NCBI GenBank assembly: GCA_024683645.1
Contig: JAIKYA010000135.1
Span: 1 to 42,983, forward strand
Direction: 5' to 3'
DNA from: Lachnospiraceae bacterium
GTDB lineage: Bacteria > Bacillota > Clostridia > Lachnospirales > Lachnospiraceae
DNA: 42,983 nucleotides
Shown here: piece after piece, positions 9,213 through 17,258 of the stretch
Position numbering within the stretch: position 1 is the first letter of the stretch
How the letters are laid out: every line of letters begins with the position of its first letter
Translations under genes and position numbers: made by a program
The notes under the pieces: model-generated
Database searches by the model: none
Told to the model about the DNA's origin: nothing
What the model saw: the letters and a program-made list of their open reading frames with translations, nothing else

Positions 9213-10487
9213 TTACTTAAGAGCCTGTTCAAGATCCGCTATCAGATCTTCCTTATCTTCCAGACCGCAGGAAACACGTATAAGCCCTGCAGGTATGCCT
9301 GCTGCCTCCAGCTGTTCGTCCGTCATCTGACGGTGGGTGGAAGTAGCGGGATTTAAGCAGCAGCTTCTGGCATCTGCAACATGAGTCTCTATAGCGATCA
9401 GCTTAAGCTTCTTCATCACGCTCTCAGCCGCAGCCCTGCCGCCTTTCACCTCGAAGCTCACCACACCGCAGCCTCCGCAGCCGAAATACTTCATTGCCCT
9501 TTCGTAATAGGGATCGCTCTTTAAGCCGGGATAGCTTACCTTTGCCACCTTGTCGTTTGCCGAAAGGAACTCCGCAACAGCCGTTCCGTTCTCGACATGC
9601 CTGGGCATACGCACATGCAGGCTTTCCAGTCCGAGATTCAACAGGAAGGCGTTCTGTGGGCCCTGTATGCAGCCGAAATCCCTCATGAGCTGTGCGGTAG
9701 CCTTTGTGATAAAAGCTCCTCCGAGGCCGAATTTCTCAGCATAGGTGATGCCGTGATAGGACTCATCCGGAGTGGTAAGACCGGGGAACAGCTCCTTGTG
9801 GGCCATCCAGTCAAACTTTCCGGAATCCACGATGGCACCGCCTACTGCCGCACCGTGACCGTCCATATACTTTGTCGTGGAATGTGTAACGATGTCCGCT
9901 CCCCACTCTATGGGCCTGCAGTTAACAGGTGTAGGGAAGGTATTGTCTATTATAAGGGGCACGCCGTGAGCATGTGCCGCTTTTGCAAACATCTCGATAT
10001 CAAGCACCGTAAGCGCGGGATTGGCGATAGTCTCGCCAAATACCGCCCTGGTGTTCTCCTTAAATGCCGCATTCAGTTCGTCTTCGCTGCAGTCCGGTGA
10101 TACGAAAGTCACCTCTATGCCCATCTTCGCCATGGTAACTGCGATCAGATTGAAGGTGCCTCCGTATATCGAGGACGATGCCACGATATGCGAGCCGCAT
10201 TCGCATATATTAAAAAGCGCAAAGAAATTAGCCGCCTGTCCCGAGGAAGTGAGCATGCCTGCGCTTCCTCCTTCAAGAGCTGCTATCTTTGCTGCCACAT
10301 AGTCATTGGTCGGATTCTGGAGCCTTGTATAGAAATATCCGCTGGCCTCCAGATCAAAAAGCTTTCCCATGTCCTCACTGGTGTCATACTTGAATGTCGT
10401 AGACTGAACGATGGGTATCTGTCTGGGTTCCCCGTTGCCGGGCTTATAACCTGCCTGTACACATTTGGTGCCTGTTCCAAAAGCCAT
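9213..10487 (-). CDS. metY: O-acetylhomoserine sulfhydrylase (aminocarboxypropyltransferase)
   Basis: PLP-dependent enzyme of the Cys/Met metabolism family. It makes homocysteine from O-acetylhomoserine and sulfide for methionine synthesis in the cytosol. At 424 aa it has the usual length of MetY, longer than MetB/MetC enzymes. The N-terminus ([10 protein letters not shown]), the TRLQNPTND motif (54-62) and the PLP lysine Lys206 in [10 protein letters not shown] are all diagnostic. AAGGAG lies 7 nt before the ATG, and a good promoter sits upstream at 10525-10553. No SAM riboswitch fold is evident in the short leader. The GH9 and GH31 genes follow with no terminator, an unusual neighbourhood for a sulfur-assimilation gene. 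Confidence 0.95.
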   Translation of the reverse strand: MAFGTGTKCVQAGYKPGNGEPRQIPIVQSTTFKYDTSEDMGKLFDLEASGYFYTRLQNPTNDYVAAKIAALEGGSAGMLTSSGQAANFFALFNICECGSHIVASSSIYGGTFNLIAVTMAKMGIEVTFVSPDCSEDELNAAFKENTRAVFGETIANPALTVLDIEMFAKAAHAHGVPLIIDNTFPTPVNCRPIEWGADIVTHSTTKYMDGHGAAVGGAIVDSGKFDWMAHKELFPGLTTPDESYHGITYAEKFGLGGAFITKATAQLMRDFGCIQGPQNAFLLNLGLESLHVRMPRHVENGTAVAEFLSANDKVAKVSYPGLKSDPYYERAMKYFGCGGCGVVSFEVKGGRAAAESVMKKLKLIAIETHVADARSCCLNPATSTHRQMTDEQLEAAGIPAGLIRVSCGLEDKEDLIADLEQALK

Positions 10488-10524
10488 GTCTGTATCTCCT
10501 TTATATGTTTTTACGTACAGAACG

Positions 10525-10553
10525 ATATTAACATATAACGCCCTTTACTTCAA
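10525..10553 (-). promoter_or_regulatory. Promoter for metY-GH9-GH31
   Basis: Read on the minus strand, TTGAAG (10548-10553) and TAATAT (10525-10530) are separated by exactly 17 nt, a good sigma-A-type match located 38 nt before the metY ATG. Confidence 0.7.
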
Positions 10554-10567
10554 GCAAAAACCGCCTG

Positions 10568-10807
10568 TTAAAGGTATTCGAACATGCCCTCGGCATCCTC
10601 TTTTTTTACGCTGTCCTGGATCTTTAAGACCCTCACTCTGGTCTCCTTGTTTCCGAAGCCTATGGTTATGATATCGCCCGCCTTTACCTCCGCGGAAGCC
10701 TTGGCCACACGGTCGCCTATCATGATACGCCCCGCATCGCAGGCCTCATTGGCCACCGTACGGCGCTTGATAAGACGCGATACCTTCAGAAATTTGTCAA
10801 GTCTCAT
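10568..10807 (-). CDS. rqcP: S4-domain RNA-binding protein RqcP (YabO/Hsp15 family)
   Basis: Small S4 RNA-binding protein, 79 aa. The sequence MRLDKFLKVSRLIKRRT and the following GRIMIGDRVAKAS closely match Bacillus YabO/RqcP. That protein works with RqcH on stalled 50S ribosomal subunits in ribosome-associated quality control, stabilising the peptidyl-tRNA during alanine tailing. An upstream in-frame ATG would add 16 residues, but GAAAGGAAAT directly before the ATG at 10807 and the family's conserved MRLDKFL start support the shorter form. It lies alone between the HU terminator and the metY promoter. No separate strong promoter was found. Confidence 0.92.
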   Translation of the reverse strand: MRLDKFLKVSRLIKRRTVANEACDAGRIMIGDRVAKASAEVKAGDIITIGFGNKETRVRVLKIQDSVKKEDAEGMFEYL

Positions 10808-10852
10808 GATATTTCCTTTCCGACTGTAATTAAAGGACACGGGACCGGTCCT

Positions 10853-10882
10853 CAAAAAAAGGGAGAGCTCAACGCTCTCCCC
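10853..10882 (-). terminator. Rho-independent terminator of the HU gene
   Basis: On the minus strand the perfect 8-bp stem GGGAGAGC/GCTCTCCC with a 5-nt loop is followed immediately by seven Ts, 23 nt after the HU stop. A separate 10-bp palindrome, GGACCGGTCC, adjoins it at 10842-10851. Confidence 0.92.
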
Positions 10883-10905
10883 TTATCTCTCAATGTAACG
10901 TTTAA

Positions 10906-11178
10906 TTAGTTAAGAGCATCCTTGAAAGCCTTACCAGCTTTGAACTTGGGAGCCTTGGAAGCAGCGATCTTCATGGTAGCGCCGGTCTGAGGGTTGCGGC
11001 CTGTACGAGCGCTTCTCTTGGTTACTTCGAAAGTACCGAAGCCAACGAGTGAAACCTTTCCGCCCTTCTTGAGCTCTTTTGTGATAGTCTCTGTGAATGC
11101 GTTAACAACTGCCTCTGCATCCTTCTTTGTAAGTTTTGCCTTATCTGCGATTGCTGCAACTAATTCTGTTTTGTTCAT
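10906..11178 (-). CDS. hup: DNA-binding protein HU
   Basis: Histone-like nucleoid protein, 90 aa, full length. It forms dimers that bend DNA non-specifically. It begins MNKTELVAAIADKA and carries the GFGTFEV motif followed by the DNA-binding arm with RTGRNPQTG and the conserved intercalating Pro (residues 59-66). The C-terminal FKAGKAFKDAL is typical. AAAGGAG precedes the ATG. The gene is a monocistron with a consensus promoter (11236-11264) and a strong terminator (10853-10882), which fits high constitutive expression. IHF is unlikely because the sequence follows the Firmicute HU consensus. Confidence 0.97.
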   Translation of the reverse strand: MNKTELVAAIADKAKLTKKDAEAVVNAFTETITKELKKGGKVSLVGFGTFEVTKRSARTGRNPQTGATMKIAASKAPKFKAGKAFKDALN

Positions 11179-11235
11179 TTTACTATCTCCTTTTATGTTT
11201 TTATTGATGTTTCGCTTTAAAAAGCTACTTTAAAC

Positions 11236-11264
11236 GTTATAGTAGGTTTTTGGTTATTTGTCAA
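11236..11264 (-). promoter_or_regulatory. Strong sigma-A promoter of the HU gene
   Basis: On the minus strand a perfect TTGACA (11259-11264) and TATAAC (11236-11241) are separated by 17 nt. The start codon lies 57 nt downstream. The rest of the gap up to the PEGA gene (11265-11378) is AT-rich, and I see no clear terminator in it. Confidence 0.9.
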
Positions 11265-11378
11265 GTGGACAGACACAATATATGGTAACAAAGTGCCTGT
11301 TTTGTGATATTTTTAGCAAATTAGCGTAAAAAAAGCGCCTATTTTCAGAGTTTTTACATATTGAAATCTCAAAAACCC

Positions 11379-12779
11379 TTAATCTATCGGGTCTAACTCG
11401 GAAAACGAGTAGTTCAGATCCGATTCTTCCGCCGCTACGCTGATGGTATAGCTTCTGGTATGATAGCCGCTCCTCCTTAAGGTTATCACGTAATTTCCCG
11501 GCTCTCTGACAAAGGATACCGGGGAGATCCCAAGATATATGCCATCCTTGTATACTTCCGCATCCGTGGGGGCATCTATATAAACCCTGTACTGGCCTAC
11601 CGTGACCGCATCCTTGGCATCTGCTGCCGGGACCGGTGTGGGCGTGGGCGTGGCTGCCACATCTATCAGTTCCACCGTATTGCCCTGCGGAGCCTCTGTG
11701 GGCGCCGGTGTCGGCGTGGGCGTGGCTGCTGCTTCTGTTTTATTCTCCGAAGCCGATGCTGCCGGATCTTTCTCCAGTATAATATTTAAGTTGGCCAGTT
11801 CGGAACCGACCTTTATATATCTGCTCACCGTCACATAAGAGTCTGCGGCGGCAACCATCTGATGTATGCCGTAGGAAAGCCTTACTTTGTCGCTTGTATC
11901 TGTCTTCTCCCCGTCAATATATACTCTTGCATCCTCAGGGATCACGGTAAAGATGATGGAACCGTACTCGGGTTCGCTCACCCATCTGCTCACATCCAGG
12001 CTTATTTCCTGCCCTTCCTTCACCGATATATTTTCTGTTCCCGATGAACCTCTGTGCGAAACAGTTACGGGATAATCTCCCTCCGGTACCGCCAGCAGCA
12101 TATCGGGCTGTATCTGGCTGACCAGATTATCTCCTATCTGTATCCAGCCCCCGTTAAAATGATCGCTCCCGGTAAGCCTCAGATAGCCGTGGCCTTCTTC
12201 CACCACTATTCCGTACACGGTATGATCCATGCCCGTGATCCTCAGCCTGTCCATGCCGTTTATGTCCATGAGTTCGGCCAAGCCTGTATCGGTCATCACC
12301 ACCAGGTCCCTGCTTAAGCTGTACAGCTCGCCGCCCAGAGTGATGTTCCTGCCGTTTTCGGCTGAAAAGCCCTTCACATTGTCGTAGATAAAAGCCTCCG
12401 CGGATAGCTTCAGCGAATTCAGTCTTTTCCTTCCGTGCATGAAAGTAACATCCGCCATACTCCCGATATCTACCTGGGCAAGGCTTATCGGCTGCGAATA
12501 TTTGTCAGCATAGGAAGTGGCGCCGTCATAGGAAAGTGTGTATTTTTTACCGAGTTCGGTATTCAGAAAAGTAATGGTACCATTCTGCAGATCTTTCCGC
12601 ACGACCAGTGCGGTATCTATGGAGTCATAGTTTCCGGCCAGTGCCGGCACAAATCCGGTCTCCGCCGTTTGCTCCGGCTGCGGCGCAGGAGTCTGACCCG
12701 CGCAGGCCGAAAGCATCAGCCCCGCGCACATGAAGCCCAAAACCTTCGGTATTCTGTTTTTCTTACTTTTTACCGACAT
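11379..12779 (-). CDS. PEGA-domain lipoprotein
   Basis: Predicted surface lipoprotein, 466 aa from the ATG at 12779. A TTG three codons upstream is possible but less likely. A basic N-terminus and hydrophobic stretch end in the lipobox LSAC with Cys26 as the lipidated residue. After an N-terminal region of unrecognised fold come PEGA-like beta domains near residues 230-270, 276-330 and 396-450 (YRVYIDAP, then DGIYLGISP and the NYVITLRRSGY motif). The last two are separated by two Thr-Pro repeat linkers (TPTPTPAP and TPTPTPVP), typical of extended, wall-spanning spacers. PEGA domains are usually extracytoplasmic binding modules. The start overlaps the end of cca by 17 nt, so the two are probably co-transcribed although no functional link is obvious. 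Confidence 0.85.
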   Translation of the reverse strand: MSVKSKKNRIPKVLGFMCAGLMLSACAGQTPAPQPEQTAETGFVPALAGNYDSIDTALVVRKDLQNGTITFLNTELGKKYTLSYDGATSYADKYSQPISLAQVDIGSMADVTFMHGRKRLNSLKLSAEAFIYDNVKGFSAENGRNITLGGELYSLSRDLVVMTDTGLAELMDINGMDRLRITGMDHTVYGIVVEEGHGYLRLTGSDHFNGGWIQIGDNLVSQIQPDMLLAVPEGDYPVTVSHRGSSGTENISVKEGQEISLDVSRWVSEPEYGSIIFTVIPEDARVYIDGEKTDTSDKVRLSYGIHQMVAAADSYVTVSRYIKVGSELANLNIILEKDPAASASENKTEAAATPTPTPAPTEAPQGNTVELIDVAATPTPTPVPAADAKDAVTVGQYRVYIDAPTDAEVYKDGIYLGISPVSFVREPGNYVITLRRSGYHTRSYTISVAAEESDLNYSFSELDPID

Positions 12780-14163
12780 AGTGTTCAAGCAGATACTCTT
12801 TCGTATTGTGTTCCGGCTCTTCCAGCACGTCCTTTAACATTTCCGCAAGGACCGCTCCCATGGCGGGTCCCGGGCTCACGCCGGCTGCTATCAGATCCGC
12901 ACCCTTTACGGCCAGCTGCGGCATTTCCACACACTCGCCGTTATCCTCTATCTCTCTCCACATAGCATGGATCCTGTATAAACGGGCCAGTTTTTCCTCG
13001 CGGTGATATGTGCTCTGCGCCAGGACATCAGCTTCCTGCACATAAAATATCAGGGGAAAAGCATCCCTTCCCGCCCTGTTCACAAAGCGCCGCATCAGGC
13101 GTCTGTCCGCTTCCGTCCGATCGTCATGGAACTCGATAAGCTTCTTTACCCTGCCTATCGTATCGTTGTCATACTTAAGCCTCTTAAGTATCTCATCGGC
13201 CATCTCCGCACTTTTTTTCGGATGCCCCTTGAAATGGCATATTCCTTTTTCATCGATGGTCTTCATCAGAGGCTTTGCTATATCATGCAAAAGCATGGCG
13301 ATCCTGAGTACCTTAAGGTCTCTCTCGTAAGCATCCCCCGACTCTTCCGAAAGTGCCGCAGTATTGATGCTTTCCAGGCTGTGCAGTATATGCTCGCCCA
13401 CACTGTAGCAGTGATGCGGCGTCTCCTGCGCAGTCTTCATGCATTCATCAAATTCCGGGAGAAAATGAGCAGTCAGCCCGTACTCGTAAAAAAGCCTGAA
13501 CATTGCCGGATTAGCGCTTACGAGAAGCTTTTCTGCTTCCACACGTATGCGCTCGGCACTCACCTTTTCTATATTATCCGAAAGCTCCCGTATAGCCCGG
13601 ACTGTATCCTCATGTATGCTGCCTCCGAGCTGTGCGGCGAAACGCACTGCCCTCATCATCCTCAGCGCATCCTCTGAGAAGCGCTCATACGGATCTCCCA
13701 CACAGCGGATCAGCTTTTTTTCCAGATCCTCTGCTCCGCCGAAAAGGTCCACCAGTCCGCGCTGCGGATGCCAGGCCATGGCATTTATCGTAAAATCCCT
13801 GCGTTTTAAGTCTTCTTCCAGATTCTTTGAAAAGCTGACTTCCTTCGGATGACGCCCGTCCTCGTATTCGCCGTCGATGCGGTAGGTCGTCACCTCATAG
13901 GAAGACAGCTTTCCGTTTTCTTTTAAGAGCACCGTGACCGTACCGTGCTTAATCCCGGTATCAACGGTTTTTCTGAAAAGTTTTTTTACCTCCTGCGGAA
14001 GTGCCGAGGTCGTGATATCCCAGTCCGCAGGCTGTCTGCCGATCAGGCAGTCACGCACACAGCCGCCGACCGCATAAGCTTCGTAACCGGCTTCCTCTAT
14101 GGTCTTTATGATGATCCCAACGCCCTTTGGCATTAGCTTTTCATCTATACCGCCTTTAAACAT
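12763..14163 (-). CDS. cca: CCA tRNA nucleotidyltransferase with HD domain
   Basis: Class II polymerase that adds or repairs the 3'-CCA end of tRNAs, 466 aa. The nucleotidyltransferase head has GGCVRD (33-38) and the metal-binding DWD (47-49), followed by the RRDFTINAMA motif and the EDALRMMRAVRFAAQLG neck region. A C-terminal HD domain (LLHDIAKP near residue 291) is present, as in many Firmicute and enterobacterial enzymes. Whether it adds the whole CCA or only part cannot be read from the sequence. The start overlaps the aminotransferase stop by 8 bp, and the stop overlaps the PEGA gene start by 17 bp, giving a tight three-gene unit. Confidence 0.95.
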   Translation of the reverse strand: MFKGGIDEKLMPKGVGIIIKTIEEAGYEAYAVGGCVRDCLIGRQPADWDITTSALPQEVKKLFRKTVDTGIKHGTVTVLLKENGKLSSYEVTTYRIDGEYEDGRHPKEVSFSKNLEEDLKRRDFTINAMAWHPQRGLVDLFGGAEDLEKKLIRCVGDPYERFSEDALRMMRAVRFAAQLGGSIHEDTVRAIRELSDNIEKVSAERIRVEAEKLLVSANPAMFRLFYEYGLTAHFLPEFDECMKTAQETPHHCYSVGEHILHSLESINTAALSEESGDAYERDLKVLRIAMLLHDIAKPLMKTIDEKGICHFKGHPKKSAEMADEILKRLKYDNDTIGRVKKLIEFHDDRTEADRRLMRRFVNRAGRDAFPLIFYVQEADVLAQSTYHREEKLARLYRIHAMWREIEDNGECVEMPQLAVKGADLIAAGVSPGPAMGAVLAEMLKDVLEEPEHNTKEYLLEHYVGKK

Positions 14164-15253
14164 AAGCGTTCAGCGCCTCTATCACTCTTTCCTGTTCTTC
14201 CTCCGTGATACCGATATACATGGGGATCGACAGCACGGTATCCGCATATTTCTCGGTTATCGGCAGGCTTCCCTTCTTTATCCCCAGGTAAGCATAGGCC
14301 TTTGACAGATGCGGCGGTACGGGATAGTGTATGATGGTATCTATGTCCCGCTCACTTAAGTAGGCTGCCAGCTCGTCCCTGCTCTCGCATCTGATCACAA
14401 ACTGGTGATATACGTGCTCCGCACCCTCTCTGGTCTTGGGCAGTATGATCTTCGGATTGTCGATCTCCTTAAGATAGCGCTCGGCTTTAGCCTTGCGTTC
14501 CATGGTAAGCGTCCTTATATGTGAAAGCCTTATGTCCAGAAGTGCCGCCTGCAGCTCATCGAGACGTGAGTTTATCCCGACCTCTTCATTGTAATATCTT
14601 TTCTCGCTGCCGTAATTCCTGAGCATCCGCACACGTCTGTCGGTTTCCTTATCATTCGTTATCACCGCCCCGGCGTCACCGAAAGCTCCCAGATTCTTGG
14701 AAGGATAAAAAGAAAAACAGCCCGCGTTGCCGAAGGTTCCGCTCATCTTCCCCTTATATCCCGCTCCGTGAGACTGTGCGCAGTCCTCTATAAGTTTCAG
14801 CCCGTGCTTTTCGCAGATCGCGGTGATCCTGTCCATGCAGGCTGTCTGTCCGTAGAGATGTACCACCATCACGGCTTTTGTCTTATCACTTATCTTTTCC
14901 TCTATCCTGTCGGCATCTATCTGATAATACTCATCCGGCTCCACAAAGACCGGAGTGGCGCCCGTCATGCTTATACCCATAACACTTGCGATAAAGGTAT
15001 TGCCCTGGACTATCACCTCGTCGCCTTCTCCTATGCCCAGCGCCCTGCAGGACAGATACAGCGCATCCAGGCCGTTTCCCGTACCGCTGCAGTACGATGC
15101 CCCGCAATATGCCGCAAAATCCTTTTCGAACTTTTCCAGTTCCCTGCCCATTATATACCAGCCGGAACGCAGCACCCTGAGAGCGGCATTCTCCAGTTCC
15201 GCGTGGTACATGCTGTATGCACGGTCAAGTCTGTTGGTCATTATCCTTTCCAT
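14156..15253 (-). CDS. DegT/DnrJ/EryC1-family sugar aminotransferase
   Basis: PLP-dependent aminotransferase, 365 aa, acting on nucleotide-linked keto sugars. PLP lysine is Lys186 in FYPSKNLGAFGDAG, with the IEDCAQSHGA motif (155-164) and GNGLDAL (59-65) typical of the family. Length and motifs resemble FdtB/QdtB-type dTDP-3-amino-3,6-dideoxyhexose transaminases, but the substrate is not certain. No other nucleotide-sugar genes are nearby, so it probably supplies an amino sugar for a surface glycan or glycoprotein made elsewhere. AAGGAG precedes the ATG by 8 nt. It follows the acyl carrier protein gene after a probable terminator and is coupled to cca by overlap. Confidence 0.92.
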   Translation of the reverse strand: MERIMTNRLDRAYSMYHAELENAALRVLRSGWYIMGRELEKFEKDFAAYCGASYCSGTGNGLDALYLSCRALGIGEGDEVIVQGNTFIASVMGISMTGATPVFVEPDEYYQIDADRIEEKISDKTKAVMVVHLYGQTACMDRITAICEKHGLKLIEDCAQSHGAGYKGKMSGTFGNAGCFSFYPSKNLGAFGDAGAVITNDKETDRRVRMLRNYGSEKRYYNEEVGINSRLDELQAALLDIRLSHIRTLTMERKAKAERYLKEIDNPKIILPKTREGAEHVYHQFVIRCESRDELAAYLSERDIDTIIHYPVPPHLSKAYAYLGIKKGSLPITEKYADTVLSIPMYIGITEEEQERVIEALNAYV

Positions 15254-15303
15254 ATACCATACTCCTTTTCACATCGTTCCGCTCAAAGCGTGTTCCTATA
15301 CAA

Positions 15304-15328
15304 TAAAAACCCTCCCGGACAGAGAGGA
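15304..15328 (-). terminator. Probable terminator of the acyl carrier protein gene
   Basis: On the minus strand a 6-bp stem CCTCTC/GGGAGG (one T-G pair) with a short loop is followed by GTTTTTATT, 36 nt after the acyl carrier protein stop. It is moderate in strength, so readthrough into the aminotransferase gene is possible. Confidence 0.6.
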
Positions 15329-15363
15329 TTTTTCTTTTCCTTGTTCATGATGCAGAGAATGCA

Positions 15364-15603
15364 TCACTCCAGCTCGATACCCTGTGCGCGTAAGTACTCC
15401 ATAACATCTCCGACTGTCTTGAACTTCTCAAGATCCTCGTCTTCGATCTTCAGTCCGTACTCTTCCTCCAGCGCCATTACAAGCTCCATCAGCTCAAACG
15501 AATCAGCTCTCAGATCGTTCATAAAATCGGTATCTTCAGTGATCACTGTTCCTTCCGAAAGATGCAGCTGTTCTATTATCAGCTCGGATATTTTTTCTAA
15601 CAT
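15364..15603 (-). CDS. acpP: Acyl carrier protein
   Basis: Small acidic carrier, 79 aa, that holds acyl groups on a 4'-phosphopantetheine arm. The attachment site is Ser35 in ADSFELMELVMALEEEYG; DSF replaces the usual DSL, a mild variation. The start at 15603 is chosen because AGGAGAG precedes it and the ACP fold begins there; an upstream in-frame ATG would add 16 atypical residues. It is a single gene with its own consensus promoter (15651-15679) and is not next to fab genes. It might therefore serve fatty-acid synthesis or a dedicated pathway, and the sequence does not decide. Confidence 0.93.
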   Translation of the reverse strand: MLEKISELIIEQLHLSEGTVITEDTDFMNDLRADSFELMELVMALEEEYGLKIEDEDLEKFKTVGDVMEYLRAQGIELE

Positions 15604-15650
15604 GTCTATTTCTCTCCTATGCAAGTTGCTAAACTTTCCCCTCGCGTCCA

Positions 15651-15679
15651 AGTATATTGATGCATACTATATTTGTCAA
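15651..15679 (-). promoter_or_regulatory. Consensus promoter of acpP, overlapping the rsmI stop codon
   Basis: On the minus strand TTGACA (15674-15679) and TATACT (15651-15656) are 17 nt apart. The TGA of rsmI lies inside the -35 hexamer. The start codon of acpP is 47 nt further on. Confidence 0.88.
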
Positions 15680-16518
15680 GTCTTATGTAAAGCATTATAG
15701 ATCTCTCTTTTGGGAATGCCCCTATCCAGCGCCGCCTGCTTCATCGCGGCCTTGTGATCCATCCCGCCGTCCTCATATTGTTTTACATGTTCTTCTATAG
15801 TAAGCTCCTCATATTTTCTGCGTTCCTCACTTGCAGCCTCTTCCGGATCCCGGCCGGCTGCCACCAGCACGTATTCGCCCCTCGGCTCGTTTTCCTCATA
15901 AAACCCAAGCGCCTCACAAAGTGTGGTCAGCTTTACTTCCTCAAAGCGTTTTGTCAGTTCCCTGCAGATCGCGATCTCTCTGTCTCCGAGAGTCTCATAT
16001 AACACTGAGAGCGTTGCCTTGAGATGATGCGGCGCCTCATAGAGTATGATGGTCCTGCTCTCTCTCTTAAGCTCTGTCAGCACAAAGGCACGTTCCTTTT
16101 TATCATGAGGAAGGAAACCCTCGAAACAGAAACGTCTCCCGGGTATGCCGGAAAGACTGAGAGCCGTGATACAGGCGCAGGGTCCGGGCAGAGAAGTCAC
16201 GTTTATCCCTTCCTCGCGGCACATGCGCACCAGCACTTCCCCGGGATCGGATATCACGGGCGTTCCCGCATCGGTGATAAGCGCCACGTTTTTTCCTTCC
16301 TTGAGCATCCCTATGATGGTATGTGCCTTGTCGTATTTATTGAACTCATGATAGCTGGTCATGGGAGTATGTATGTCAAAATGCGAGAGGAGCCTGAGGC
16401 TCCCCCTGGTATCCTCGCAGGCTATCATGTCGGCTTCGTTTAGCGTCTGCAGCACCCTCCCGGTTATATCCCCGAGATTGCCTATCGGTGTTGCACACAG
16501 ATATAATGTACCGTTCAA
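15676..16518 (-). CDS. rsmI: 16S rRNA 2'-O-ribose C1402 methyltransferase RsmI
   Basis: SAM-dependent methyltransferase of the tetrapyrrole-methylase fold, 280 aa. It 2'-O-methylates C1402 in the ribosomal P site. The N-terminus LYLCATPIGNLGDIT, the CEDTR motif (34-38), ITDAGTPVISDPG (81-93) and LPGPCA (109-114) are family signatures. The start appears to be TTG at 16518: it overlaps the trmN6 stop as TTGA, the conserved GTLYL begins right after it, GAGG lies about 10 nt upstream, and the next in-frame Met would remove the SAM-binding strand. It closes the yaa/yab-type cluster, as in Bacillus, where rsmI (yabC) lies near trmN6 (yabB). A yazA (GIY-YIG) gene, present there, is absent here. Confidence 0.95.
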   Translation of the reverse strand: MNGTLYLCATPIGNLGDITGRVLQTLNEADMIACEDTRGSLRLLSHFDIHTPMTSYHEFNKYDKAHTIIGMLKEGKNVALITDAGTPVISDPGEVLVRMCREEGINVTSLPGPCACITALSLSGIPGRRFCFEGFLPHDKKERAFVLTELKRESRTIILYEAPHHLKATLSVLYETLGDREIAICRELTKRFEEVKLTTLCEALGFYEENEPRGEYVLVAAGRDPEEAASEERRKYEELTIEEHVKQYEDGGMDHKAAMKQAALDRGIPKREIYNALHKT

Positions 16519-17258
16519 AAACCGTAATCCTCCCTTATCTCGGCCGAATACACGCCTTCACTCTCATATATTATCAGCGGCTTTTCTATGCGTGCTCCCA
16601 GGCCTCCGCCTTTTACGGCTTCCATCAGCACCATGGCCGGCTCCCTGTCGGCATAGGGATGCACAAATCTCATGCGCTTGCATTCGAGCCTGTGTGCCGA
16701 AAGTGCGCGTATCAGCTCCGGCACACGCTCCGGTCTGTGTACCATGCAAAACCTGCCGCCGTCTTTCAGCATTAGTACCGCTGCGGCGCATACATCGTTA
16801 AAGTCGCAGAGTATCTCATGTCTTGCGATATTTTTTGCATCATCCGGATTCTTCAGTCCCCTGCCGCCCGCTATATACGGAGGATTGCAGCTTACAACAT
16901 CAAAAGAAGCAGGTCTGAAATACTCTCCTGCCTCCTTTATGTCTCCGCATACTATCCGGACACGCTGCGAAAGACCGTTCATCTCCACGTTTCTGCATGC
17001 CAGATCCGCGCTCTCCTCCTGTATCTCTATCCCGCATATACTCTTTGCTGCGGTCTTGGCTGACAAAAGCAGCGGAAGTATGCCGTTTCCCGTACACATG
17101 TCCAGTACTTCTTCTCCGGGCTTTACCCGCACAAAACCCGAAAGCAGTACAGCATCCATTCCGAAACAGAAAGCTGCGGGATTCTGGATGATAGAGAGTC
17201 CCGATATCTGCAGATCATCGACTCTCTCTCCTTCATGAACGAAGCTCATCTCAGCCAT
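16515..17258 (-). CDS. trmN6: tRNA1(Val) (adenine37-N6)-methyltransferase
   Basis: Class I SAM methyltransferase that modifies A37 of tRNA, 247 aa. It begins MAEMSFVHEGERVDDLQ and has the SAM motif DMCTGNGI (53-60) and the catalytic NPPY (125-128) of N6-adenine methyltransferases. The same frame stays open for another 127 codons upstream, but that extension is an Arg/Lys/Thr-rich product of reading the repetitive 3' end of ricT in another frame. The ATG at 17258 gives the family length and overlaps the ricT stop by 8 bp. It matches YabB of Bacillus in sequence type and position. The stop overlaps the TTG start of rsmI. Confidence 0.94.
   Translation of the reverse strand: MAEMSFVHEGERVDDLQISGLSIIQNPAAFCFGMDAVLLSGFVRVKPGEEVLDMCTGNGILPLLLSAKTAAKSICGIEIQEESADLACRNVEMNGLSQRVRIVCGDIKEAGEYFRPASFDVVSCNPPYIAGGRGLKNPDDAKNIARHEILCDFNDVCAAAVLMLKDGGRFCMVHRPERVPELIRALSAHRLECKRMRFVHPYADREPAMVLMEAVKGGGLGARIEKPLIIYESEGVYSAEIREDYGF

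Noticed and set aside
10488-10567. Possible SAM riboswitch before metY
   Set aside because: The leader from the predicted promoter to the ATG is under 40 nt, too short for a SAM riboswitch, and no terminator/antiterminator pair is seen.
14768-15700. 310-codon plus-strand frame across the aminotransferase and acyl carrier protein genes
   Set aside because: It crosses two well-supported genes, the promoter and the terminator, and shows no family motif.
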